In this document: positions 34,951 to 43,305 of the stretch, piece by piece | How the letters are laid out: each line of letters starts with the position of its first letter | Position numbering within the stretch: position 1 is the stretch's first letter | Origin: Bradyrhizobium quebecense | GTDB lineage: Bacteria > Pseudomonadota > Alphaproteobacteria > Rhizobiales > Xanthobacteraceae | Assembly: GCF_013373795.3 (NCBI RefSeq) | Contig: NZ_CP088023.1 | Span: 1-64,000, forward strand | Direction: 5' to 3' | DNA: 64,000 nt | The notes under the pieces: generated by a model | The model's database searches: none | What the model was told of the DNA's origin: nothing | The model's input: only the letters and a program-made list of their open reading frames with translations | Translations under genes and position numbers: made by a program

Positions 34951-36164
34951 TCGTCCGGTTCACACGCGAAGCTAGCCTGCCGAACGCGAAGAGTTCACCA
35001 ATTTCGCCGGAGAAGTTCGGAACCTCCGACGAGACGTATTTGGCGGCATGGTCGACCTCCGACGAGGAGATGACGGCCTTTCCGGCCTCCGAAGGGACTT
35101 TGATTGCGCTGCCGCCATGGTCGAATGAACGGTCGTCGAAGGGACCAACCGCGGACTGGCTATGGAAGATGATCCCGCCGGACGCGCGTCAGGCGGTCGA
35201 GAAGGCCACGGAGCCCGTGCAGGTGATGATCGAAAGCGGCGGTCTCGCCGTCGACCTTCTGCCGTGGGAGTCGCTCCCGTCCTTGAACACGGGCCCGCCG
35301 CGGCTTTCGGTGGCGCGGCTCGTTCCCTCCGTGCTGAAGCCGCCTCCGCTGTCGGTCGTGCCGCCGCTCCGGCTGCTGCTGGTCACCTCCGAGGCAAAGG
35401 ACGACCTCGCGTTCGGCGACCGCGACCGGGAGATCCTGCGCCAGGCGCCGGACCCGCAGTCCTACGAGGTCCGCGAAGTCCGCGATGCGACCGGCTCGAG
35501 CGTAATGGCCACCGTGCACGAATTCGATCCTCATATCGTGCATTTCATGGGCCACGGCGGCATCGTCGGCGGCGAGGGCGCGGTCGTGCTGCGCGACGAG
35601 AACACGGGGCTCACGAACTGGATACGCGCCTCGCAGGTCTCCCGCGGCCTGCCGATCTCGACGCGGCTGCTCTGCATCAGCACGGGCTTCACGCAGAAGA
35701 ACTACGACATCAACGGCCTGGTCGGCTTCGCCCACGCGCCGCAGGCGGTCCGCCTTCCGACCTGCATCGTCAACCGCGCGGAAGTCGACGAGGCGGGCGT
35801 CAGGTGCTTCTGGGGCCAGTTCTACGCGAGGCTCGTCGACGAAAGAGGAAGCGTCCTCAAGGCCTACAACGCCGCCGTCGCAAAACTCGCGGGAGCCGGC
35901 ACCGCCACGCCCGCCGAAAGCTTCTCGCTCGTGCTTCGGGACGGCGGCGATCGCCCGTTGAGGCTCGGCAAGACCATCGACCCGGTCCAACATGCCGCCG
36001 AGGTCCAGGCGCAGTTCGCAGCTCGCCTCGCCGCCGACCTGAAGGACAAGCTCAAGTCGTACGAAGACACCGACATGAGCAAGGTCCTGAGCGACAGCTA
36101 TGCCGAGGAGCGCACCCGCTTCACCACCTTCTCTTCGACCGCCGCAAGCTTCGATTCAGAGTGA
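34941..36164 (+). CDS. CHAT-domain caspase-like protease 1
   Basis: A 407-residue CHAT protein (caspase-like cysteine protease fold). H205 in PHIVHFMGHGGIVGG is the catalytic His. C245 in STRLLCISTGF is at the expected distance, although the usual context is a strand ending NAC followed by small residues, so the Cys call needs a structure check. A following GLVGFAHAPQAVRLPTCIVN segment is typical of CHAT (the area where such proteins note misplaced or excluded members). The N-terminal 130 residues (beta-rich, LPWESLP near 108) are the standard lead-in domain. It overlaps the metallopeptidase gene by 10 bp and is followed after 6 bp by CHAT 2. No NTPase or repeat sensor is fused to it. Confidence 0.85.
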   Translation: MDLIVRFTREASLPNAKSSPISPEKFGTSDETYLAAWSTSDEEMTAFPASEGTLIALPPWSNERSSKGPTADWLWKMIPPDARQAVEKATEPVQVMIESGGLAVDLLPWESLPSLNTGPPRLSVARLVPSVLKPPPLSVVPPLRLLLVTSEAKDDLAFGDRDREILRQAPDPQSYEVREVRDATGSSVMATVHEFDPHIVHFMGHGGIVGGEGAVVLRDENTGLTNWIRASQVSRGLPISTRLLCISTGFTQKNYDINGLVGFAHAPQAVRLPTCIVNRAEVDEAGVRCFWGQFYARLVDERGSVLKAYNAAVAKLAGAGTATPAESFSLVLRDGGDRPLRLGKTIDPVQHAAEVQAQFAARLAADLKDKLKSYEDTDMSKVLSDSYAEERTRFTTFSSTAASFDSE

Positions 36165-36170
36165 GACGCG

Positions 36171-37922
36171 ATGACCAATCACTACGACGAGTTCAGAGTG
36201 CAGATCACCCCGAACGTGGACGGGCGGCTCGCGCTTCAGATTCTTGCATCACCGATTCCCGCTTCCGTCGGACCGAAAGGCGCTCCCGCAAGTGCCTTCG
36301 ATCCAGCGGATCTCGCCAGGATGCGGGCGAAGGGCACCTTCGGCGCCGGTGGAAACCTCCAAGAGATGCAGAGGATCGGCACGGCCGTATTCCAGTCGGT
36401 CACGAACGCAGAAGTCCAGGCCGACCTTCGCGTCGCGCTCGCTTTGAACCAAACGAACGGAAGGCGGATCAGGATCGTCTTTTCGACCGTCGCTCTCGAC
36501 GGACCGCTACCGGGAGTGCGGCCGTCGGAGATACCGGTGGAGGCGATATACAGGGACGCCGACGGCTTCTACGCCTCCTTCGAAAAGACGCCCGTCAGCA
36601 GGACGCTCGTCGCGAAGCCCGACCGTGACACGGTCGCGGTCACACCGCCTCTCCGCGTCCTCCTCGTCGCCGCGTGTCCCGACGGCTGGCCGAAGGCCGA
36701 CATCGGAAAGGAGGCCGACACCATCAAGGCGGCGGTCAAGCAACTGGAAGACAACCGGCTTGTGATCGTCGAGTCCTGCATTCCGCCCACCAAGGCCGAG
36801 ATGAGCCGGCGACTCAAGACCGGAAACTATCACGCCGTACATTTCGCCGGGCACGGCGGCGTCGGTCGCATCGGCGGAGATCCTACTCCGCGGGCGTTCC
36901 TGTGCTTCGAGAGGGAGGACAAGGGATTGGATCCTCTCGATGCGTTCACGTTCGATTCAATGCTTCGGAACTGCCCGTCCGTCGCGCTGGTGGTCATCAC
37001 CGGATGCTCCACGGCCGCTCTGCCGGTGCCGATCGGGGGCGCCCCCTACGCGGCCACCGCCTTCGACGGCGTCGCCCAGCGTCTCGTGAGCCCCGGCAGC
37101 CTTTCGACGGTATCGGCGGTGGTCGCGATGCAGTTCGACCTCGAACCGTCGGCCGCCATCGCCTTCAGCAGGGCGTTCTACACGACGCTGATCGCTCCCG
37201 ACACTACCATCGACGAGGCGGTCACCAAGGCGCGATCCGACATCTCCGACGTCTCCTCCATGGGATCTCCCGGTTGGGTCAATCCGGTCTGCTACTGGCG
37301 CTGCAACAACAGTCGCCCGTTCGAGGTGCGCCCCTATGGCGGAAGTCTGTCGCCCGAGGAAGAGAGGGAGATCACGACTCTCAAGGTTCGCATCGAGGCC
37401 TATCGGACCAGTCTTCAGGACCTGAGATCGCAGCCGCCCTCGGTGCAGGCGGCGGCCGCCAGATTCGGACAAGACCTGATCGAGAAGATCGACGGATTTC
37501 TCGCCAGGATAAGCGAGCTGAACGGAAACGCGATAAGGCTGAAGGGAGGACGCGCAAACGCCCTGGGCGACATCGACTTCGTCCTGAGCGTCAGGCTTCG
37601 CGCAGCGGCCACGCTCGACCGCCTCCGGGCGAAGATCAGCTTCGAGGAGAACGCGTTCGACTTCGTATCCGCGACGAAGGGTGCCGCGGCGCCGAGTGCA
37701 CCGCTCACCGCGGCGGCAGCGGGCGTTCTGACCATCCTGATCGAGGACGTGTCGGCGGGAAACGCGCTTGCGGCCGGCGAGTATGAGATCGCATCCATCC
37801 GCATGAGGGTGAAGGACCGCTCCCAGAGCACGCGCGTGCTGACGATCTTCGAACTCCAGGTCGTTGCGGACCCCGACAACGTCTTCTATTCGAGCGTGGA
37901 CGGTTACGCATTTCTGAGCTGA
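36171..37922 (+). CDS. CHAT-domain caspase-like protease 2 with C-terminal extension
   Basis: A 583-residue CHAT protein with H228 in YHAVHFAGHGGVGR and C279 in LVVITGCSTAAL, both in canonical context. The CHAT domain spans about 155-400 (VNPVCYWRCNN near its end). After it come a helical, coiled-coil-like region (EEEREITTLKVRIEAYRTSL, residues about 405-480) and a beta-rich C-terminal domain (about 480-583, ending VFYSSVDGYAFLS) that I do not recognise. These extra parts could bind the partner that triggers it or its substrate. It is the last gene of the operon, 6 bp after CHAT 1. Likely activated by a signal and then cutting another protein, possibly a neighbouring gene product; this is inference. 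Confidence 0.88.
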   Translation: MTNHYDEFRVQITPNVDGRLALQILASPIPASVGPKGAPASAFDPADLARMRAKGTFGAGGNLQEMQRIGTAVFQSVTNAEVQADLRVALALNQTNGRRIRIVFSTVALDGPLPGVRPSEIPVEAIYRDADGFYASFEKTPVSRTLVAKPDRDTVAVTPPLRVLLVAACPDGWPKADIGKEADTIKAAVKQLEDNRLVIVESCIPPTKAEMSRRLKTGNYHAVHFAGHGGVGRIGGDPTPRAFLCFEREDKGLDPLDAFTFDSMLRNCPSVALVVITGCSTAALPVPIGGAPYAATAFDGVAQRLVSPGSLSTVSAVVAMQFDLEPSAAIAFSRAFYTTLIAPDTTIDEAVTKARSDISDVSSMGSPGWVNPVCYWRCNNSRPFEVRPYGGSLSPEEEREITTLKVRIEAYRTSLQDLRSQPPSVQAAAARFGQDLIEKIDGFLARISELNGNAIRLKGGRANALGDIDFVLSVRLRAAATLDRLRAKISFEENAFDFVSATKGAAAPSAPLTAAAAGVLTILIEDVSAGNALAAGEYEIASIRMRVKDRSQSTRVLTIFELQVVADPDNVFYSSVDGYAFLS

Positions 37923-38690
37923 ACAACACTGGCCGACAGACGTCGACCGGCACCAGCAAGCCGGCGCATTGTATCCCCTTTGGTGCCCTAAACGATACCA
38001 AAAGGGAGGCTTATGAGGACATCAGAGACGCCAAGAAGGTGGTTGGTAGACGGCGGTTGGTGCCCCATGCCCAATAAGCGGCGCTCCAATCCATCAGATG
38101 ATCGAGCAATGGCTCGGCGACACTGATGTCCGACCTCGAATAGCCGTTGCGGGCATTTCACGGTCGCTCCGGAGATCGTACGCAACTCCGACTTGGCAGT
38201 GATCTATCCTGACTCTCTGGCTGCTCGACCTGCGTTCCCGCAATAAACCGTGCAAAAACGCTTCAACGTTTCAAGGTGCCGAGCTGACCAAGGCTCCTTT
38301 GATTTGCTGCGTGCGAATAGCCGCTGCAATTCCATGCACGGAGTTTTCAATCCCGGGCCGCCGCCGGATGGCGAGTTTCACAACCCGAGCGAGACAACCT
38401 TTTAAAGTTGCGGATTCGTGTAAAGCACTCTATAGTTGGCCGTATTAGTAGTGATAGTGCGTGTAACTTCTCTTTGGTTTTTTCTTGCAGGCTAACCATT
38501 ATTCAACGGCAGGGGATGACGACATAGCCCGCAGCCGCAATTGCGAAGTAAAAAGGAACGATCGCGAATAACCCTCTACCGATTGAGAAAAAGCGGCTGA
38601 TGGCTGAACTCGTGGAAATGGCACGGGATCGATCGCATGGACATTGCTGGAGTAGAAGCCTGGCATTCTATCTCTGAGGGTTTTTGACAC
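37923..38690. other. Long intergenic region between the two clusters
   Basis: No credible gene. An imperfect inverted repeat just after the CHAT 2 stop (CCCCTTTGGT near 37975, ACCAAAAGGG near 37997) could end the CHAT transcript, though no T-run follows. The right part becomes A/T-rich towards the tandem repeat at 38694 and should hold the promoter of the dehydrogenase genes. Confidence 0.4.
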
Positions 38691-38693
38691 ACT

Positions 38694-38738
38694 TTATTTT
38701 TTTCGGAGACGTCGCCTTATTTTTTCGGAGACGTCACC
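38694..38738 (+). repeat. Two tandem 22-23-bp repeats upstream of the cytochrome gene
   Basis: TTATTTTTTTCGGAGACGTC followed by GCC (38694-38716) is directly followed by TTATTTTTTCGGAGACGTCA followed by CC (38717-38738). Each unit ends in a GACGTC palindrome. The second ends 15 nt before the start codon, so this could be a regulator-binding site or a leader element. Confidence 0.6.
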
Positions 38739-38753
38739 GTCGCGAGGAAAGGG

Positions 38754-40439
38754 ATGTCGATCATGCTCTGCAGCCGATCATCTGCCGTCCAACTCGCAAG
38801 TACGGCTGGCGGAATAGTGTTGATGCTTTCAGCGGCGGCGTTGGCTCAAACGACGGCCCCGGCAGCGCCTCCGGCCCAAGCGCCCGGCCTCGAATGTAAT
38901 GGCACGCGAATTTTGGATCCCTTCAAAGGCCCGTTGGCTGGTTCAGTCCTGGACCCGGCAGTACTTGCGAGTGCGGTCGCCAACAAAGACAGCATTTTGA
39001 AATCGGGTCTGCCTTGCCAGGAGAACGTAGGTACGGCTGCGCAAGCGGATCCGGCTGGAAAGGAAGAATCCGGTCTGCAAAACCTGCAGCGAGGCTTCGA
39101 TTTTTATTCGTGGCGCACTTTCCTCGCGCTGAATGCGCCTGCTGACGGAACGCCGGTCGAGAGCGCGCAGGCAGACACGCCGGCGCGGTGGGAGCATATG
39201 AACAGCTTCAAGCAGTTACTTGACGTCATGCTTCCGTCCGATCAGCAACCCCCGATATGGCCAACCGACACAGACGGGATGAAGGCCGAGCGCGCGAGAT
39301 TGATGCCGGAGGCATGCCGCGAACTCCTCAACGTCAGGCCCGATCTGAAGGCGGATGAGCCCAATCGATTGATCGTGAAGATGATCGAGGAGAGCTTCAA
39401 CGAGCCATTCAAGACCGGCCCGTTGATCGATCAACAGGGGCGTTACGCCATTTTCGACATCCTGATGAACCGGCAGATGTTCGATTACATCAAGGTGAAT
39501 CATCTGAACACGAAAGCCGGTCAAGCTGCGAATGCGGACCTGGCGATCGACTTTCCACCAGGCCAGAATTCCCAGCCGGCGCAGGGCGACAAGCCTGCCA
39601 AGCCCGCCGCATTCGGCTCTTTCATGCTCAAGGTCTCCTGGAAGATCCTGACGGCGGAAGAAATTGCGGCGAAGACGTTCCACATGCGCAGAGCCCTCGT
39701 CCTGATGCCGCCTGGCGCGAAGCGGCCGTGCCTCGATAGGACGCTCGGCCTGATCGGCTTCCACGCGGTCCACAAGACGGTAGCTCGTCCGCAGTGGATC
39801 TGGACGTCCTTCGAACATGTGAAGAACGTGCCGGACAGGACTGAAGTAACCGCGAACAAGCTGGCAGCCTCGTACAATTTCTTCAGCGTCAAATGCAGGG
39901 CGGACTGCCCGATCGAGAACGCGACACCGCCCTTCCCGTGGGATCCCGATCCGGCGCTGGAACTGCGTTTCAGAACGGACGACTCGTTCAAGAGCCAGAT
40001 CGTTCGCGAAACGCCTTTGACCGATGCAGCCAAGAACATGAACGCGGCGTTTCACAGCATGCTTCCGGCCAACAGCGTCTGGCAAAATTACATGCTGCTC
40101 AGCACGCAGTGGCCCACCGCGTTTCTTACTCGCTGCACCGGGCTACAAAATTCCGCCGCTCCAGCCCCCGGAACCGATTTCGTCAAGCAGCCCGATATGA
40201 CCTGCTCGCCGGCGCCGACCTACCTCGCAAATTCGACGCTGGAGACATACAGCCAGCAAGAAAGGCCAGGCAATAATACAGCCTTCCCGGATTCTCGGGA
40301 GGTGCCTCTTGCCACGTCGAGCTGCATCGCCTGTCACAGCAACGCCGTGGGCTTCCAGAGAACCGCATCGAATCGGGAGGGCGGCAGGCCGAACCTGAAC
40401 CAGTCAGATTTCACGTTCATGCTTGAAAAGGCGCAGTAG
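38754..40439 (+). CDS. Periplasmic monoheme cytochrome-type subunit
   Basis: A 561-residue exported protein. A signal peptide covers about the first 31 residues (hydrophobic LASTAGGIVLMLSAAALAQ). One c-type heme site, CIACH (C524, C527, H528), lies near the C-terminus. The long middle part has no domain that I can name. The ribosome site AGGAAAGGG sits directly before ATG 38754. It precedes a Tat-exported small protein and a GMC flavoprotein, an arrangement like three-subunit membrane or periplasmic dehydrogenases in which the cytochrome takes electrons from FAD. Those cytochromes usually carry three hemes, and this has one, so the exact role is open. Confidence 0.7.
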   Translation: MSIMLCSRSSAVQLASTAGGIVLMLSAAALAQTTAPAAPPAQAPGLECNGTRILDPFKGPLAGSVLDPAVLASAVANKDSILKSGLPCQENVGTAAQADPAGKEESGLQNLQRGFDFYSWRTFLALNAPADGTPVESAQADTPARWEHMNSFKQLLDVMLPSDQQPPIWPTDTDGMKAERARLMPEACRELLNVRPDLKADEPNRLIVKMIEESFNEPFKTGPLIDQQGRYAIFDILMNRQMFDYIKVNHLNTKAGQAANADLAIDFPPGQNSQPAQGDKPAKPAAFGSFMLKVSWKILTAEEIAAKTFHMRRALVLMPPGAKRPCLDRTLGLIGFHAVHKTVARPQWIWTSFEHVKNVPDRTEVTANKLAASYNFFSVKCRADCPIENATPPFPWDPDPALELRFRTDDSFKSQIVRETPLTDAAKNMNAAFHSMLPANSVWQNYMLLSTQWPTAFLTRCTGLQNSAAPAPGTDFVKQPDMTCSPAPTYLANSTLETYSQQERPGNNTAFPDSREVPLATSSCIACHSNAVGFQRTASNREGGRPNLNQSDFTFMLEKAQ

Positions 40440-40492
40440 GCCGGCCGGCGCCATTAGCCGCTGCCAATTGCACTTCAATGATGGGGAGCGCT

Positions 40493-41185
40493 ATGGGAAC
40501 ATTACCGAAGGATCGTCAGAACGATCGGCCGGGCGCGACGCCCTCGGGGCACGATGGCTCATTTTCACGCCGCGCCATGCTAGCCGGCACGGCAGCGACG
40601 ACTGCCGCAGTCGCCGTAGCTCCCATTTCCGGTTCGGCCTATGCGGCCGGACCGGACGTGAAGTCGGACATGCTGGCGTTCCTGTTGCTTTCCGAAGCAC
40701 TCACCGGAGTGGACAAGCAACTTCTCGCGCCCGAGTTCGACGTCAAGACGAATGATCCCGGCACTGATCCGATCAATATCAAGAATGACTATTTCAGTTG
40801 GATCGCTCTGAAAGACACGACGCCGTCGTTCGCGACATTGTTGAAGTTCGTGAACGATAATCCCAAATCATCGCGAAACGACATCATCGCCTTTGTGAAC
40901 AAGGGCAACGACGACATCAAATTCCTGGTCCGGAGCATCATCCTGCTCTGGTATCTCGGCTCGTGGTACGAGCCGAAGGATTTGAAAACGCAAGCCGCCG
41001 CAGCCAGCCCCGGCCGCGTTTCATCAGTCGTCGTCTCCCCAAAGGCCTACACGCAGGGGCTGGTTTGGCAAATCGCGGGAGCGCACCCGATGGGCTACAG
41101 CAATTTGCAGTTCGGTTACTGGTCGCGCAATCCCCGCGACCCCAATGATACAAAGCCCCTTCTACCCACCCCGACGGCTCTTTGA
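40493..41185 (+). CDS. Tat-exported small subunit of a flavoprotein dehydrogenase
   Basis: A 230-residue protein with a twin-arginine signal (SRRAMLAGTAATTAAVAVAP), so it is folded before export, most likely together with its flavoprotein partner. The mature part (ALTGVDKQLLAPEF at the start, GSWYEPKDLKTQAA later, AGAHPMGYSNLQFGYW near the end) matches the small subunits of FAD-linked fructose, sorbitol or gluconate dehydrogenases as I remember them. ATG 40493 has GGGGAG 5 nt upstream; an in-frame ATG at 40478 is the alternative. The stop is 11 bp before the flavoprotein start. Confidence 0.75.
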   Translation: MGTLPKDRQNDRPGATPSGHDGSFSRRAMLAGTAATTAAVAVAPISGSAYAAGPDVKSDMLAFLLLSEALTGVDKQLLAPEFDVKTNDPGTDPINIKNDYFSWIALKDTTPSFATLLKFVNDNPKSSRNDIIAFVNKGNDDIKFLVRSIILLWYLGSWYEPKDLKTQAAAASPGRVSSVVVSPKAYTQGLVWQIAGAHPMGYSNLQFGYWSRNPRDPNDTKPLLPTPTAL

Positions 41186-41196
41186 GGGAGGGATAT

Positions 41197-43104
41197 ATGG
41201 CAGACAATTGCATTGAGTGCGATGTTGTGATCGTCGGCTCCGGATTTGCGGGGTCTTTGATCGCAAAGGAATTGAGTCAGAAGCCGATCGATACCCCCAA
41301 TGGGAAGCGGCGGCTCAATGTCGTCATTCTCGAGGCCGGTCCCGGTGTTCAGCCGAATATCAACGGTTTCATGAGGAATTTTTACAAGGCCAGCCTCAAG
41401 ATTCCGGAAAGTCCATATCCCCCCTCGCTCTCCCTTGCTCCGGCCGGCGTCGCCGCGGGCCGGCCAAGTTTCTCCGGGGCCACCTGGAAGGATCCCGAGA
41501 AAGCCTACTTTGATCAGAAGGATAGCACGCTGCCCTTCAAGAGCACCTACGAGCGTCTCGCCGGCGGAACATCGCACTGGATGGGCCTCACACCGAGGCT
41601 CGTACCGAACGATTTCCGCATGAACGAGCAGTACAAGCTTCCGTTCCCGGATTGGCCGATCAGCTATGAAACCCTGATGCCGTGGTACGAGAAAGCGGAA
41701 GCCGAGCTCGGCGTTTCCGGCGACGTGGCGGACCACAGTTATGCCGGCGTGACGTATTCTCCCGGCTACGCCTTCCCGATGCCGAAGATCCCACCGTCGC
41801 TTTTCGATCAACACGTGAACGAGACGCTTGCGAATTTCACCGACGACGAGACCGCAGCTTGCGATTTTCTCGGAACGGCGGCGCCGGTGACCTCGCTCAC
41901 GGCGCGGAGCCAGCCTGCGGCGCGAAATTCCCTACCCTACCGGAATCGCCGCGCCTGCGCGGGCAATACCAGTTGCATTCCGATTTGTCCGATCCAGGCC
42001 AAATATGATCCGACCATTACGCTGAACGAGGCGACCAACAGCGGCGCGAAGCTGATGGATCATACGGTCGCTAGCGAGATTCTGGTCGACGCCAACGATC
42101 GCGTCAGTGCAATCAACTTCATCACCTACAAGGACGAAGCCGGTCCGAGGACGGGGACCGGTTGTATCAAGGCCAAGGTCTACATCATCGCTGCAAACGG
42201 CATCGAGACGCCTCGGCTCCTGCTGATGTCAACGAATGGGGGCCGAACTCCCGCCGGCGTGGCCAACAAGAAGAGCGGGTTGGTTGGCAAGAATCTAATG
42301 GACCATCCCCAATTTCTCTCCTGGGGATTGCTGCCGGTGCAGGTGTTCCCCTATCGCGGCCCGCTCGTCACTTCCGCCATCGGAGATCTCTGCGACGGTC
42401 CGTTCCGCACCCAGCGTGCAGCCTTCCGGATCAGCCTGGGCAACGAAGCCTGGACCGCGACCGTCGGCGGTTCGGGTGGCGACCCTCACGTGACCACCCT
42501 CGATTTTATTAACGGGGTGAACCTCAGCGGCGTCAACAATAAAGGCTCCAACAAATTGGCCGATAACGTCGCGCTCCTTGGCGACCAATTACGCGATACT
42601 CTGGGCAATCTGATCTCACGGCAGTTCCGGATCGCATTCGCGGTCGAGCAAAGTCCCGATGAGAACAATCGCGTGACATTGTCGTCGGCTACCGACGCTC
42701 TGGGTTTGCCGCGCCCCAAGATCAAATATGATGTTTCGGACTATACCAAGCAGGGTATCGCCGCTGCGTTTCGTCTGAAGAACGTGATCTTCAAGAAGCT
42801 GGGCGCTGAGGACTTCACCCATACCGCCGAGAGCGATCCCGGAGGCTTTGACCAGATGGTCGACGGCAAGACGGTGCGCCTGACCTACGGCGGCGCGGGT
42901 CACGTCATGGGTACTTACCGTATGGGCAATGACCCCAACACATCCGTTGTCGATTCCTTTCAGCGCTCACACGATCATGCGAACCTCTATCTGGTTGGAA
43001 GCGGCACTTTCCCGACCGTTGGTACCGCCAATCCGACGATAACTCTTTCGGCGCTGGCATTGCGGACTGCGGACAGCATTGGCCGCAATTTCAAGGACAT
43101 TTGA
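41197..43104 (+). CDS. GMC-family FAD oxidoreductase (dehydrogenase large subunit)
   Basis: A 635-residue flavoprotein, ATG 41197 preceded by GGGAGG. The FAD-binding motif is VVIVGSGFAGSLIAKEL. The C-terminal GMC signature has the catalytic His regions GGAGHVMGTYRMG and GTFPTVGTANPTITLSALAL. A Cys-rich stretch (ACAGNTSCIPICPIQAKYD) near residue 260 is characteristic of gluconate/fructose-dehydrogenase-like GMC proteins. It has no signal of its own and is probably carried across by the Tat signal of the small subunit. The enzyme would oxidise a sugar, polyol or related alcohol in the periplasm and pass electrons to a cytochrome; the substrate cannot be read from sequence. Confidence 0.88.
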   Translation: MADNCIECDVVIVGSGFAGSLIAKELSQKPIDTPNGKRRLNVVILEAGPGVQPNINGFMRNFYKASLKIPESPYPPSLSLAPAGVAAGRPSFSGATWKDPEKAYFDQKDSTLPFKSTYERLAGGTSHWMGLTPRLVPNDFRMNEQYKLPFPDWPISYETLMPWYEKAEAELGVSGDVADHSYAGVTYSPGYAFPMPKIPPSLFDQHVNETLANFTDDETAACDFLGTAAPVTSLTARSQPAARNSLPYRNRRACAGNTSCIPICPIQAKYDPTITLNEATNSGAKLMDHTVASEILVDANDRVSAINFITYKDEAGPRTGTGCIKAKVYIIAANGIETPRLLLMSTNGGRTPAGVANKKSGLVGKNLMDHPQFLSWGLLPVQVFPYRGPLVTSAIGDLCDGPFRTQRAAFRISLGNEAWTATVGGSGGDPHVTTLDFINGVNLSGVNNKGSNKLADNVALLGDQLRDTLGNLISRQFRIAFAVEQSPDENNRVTLSSATDALGLPRPKIKYDVSDYTKQGIAAAFRLKNVIFKKLGAEDFTHTAESDPGGFDQMVDGKTVRLTYGGAGHVMGTYRMGNDPNTSVVDSFQRSHDHANLYLVGSGTFPTVGTANPTITLSALALRTADSIGRNFKDI

Positions 43105-43305
43105 AGCATCCAAGCGGAAGCGACTCCGGGACCTATAAAAACGCCAAGCGCGATCCTGAAAAGTACGATCTCCTGCGCGCGCGCATGGGGGTTGGACCGA
43201 GTTCTTCGTGACCATGTTCCCGGCGCACCAGGCGCAACACGAGCGCCGTCCCTTTGAGACGGCAGAAGCCCATAAATAGCCAACGAATAGCCCATTGAGT
43301 AGCGC

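Noticed and set aside
37976..38008. Imperfect inverted repeat after CHAT 2 as a Rho-independent terminator
   Set aside because: The stem has a mismatch and there is no T-run, so I list it only as a possibility within the intergenic entry.
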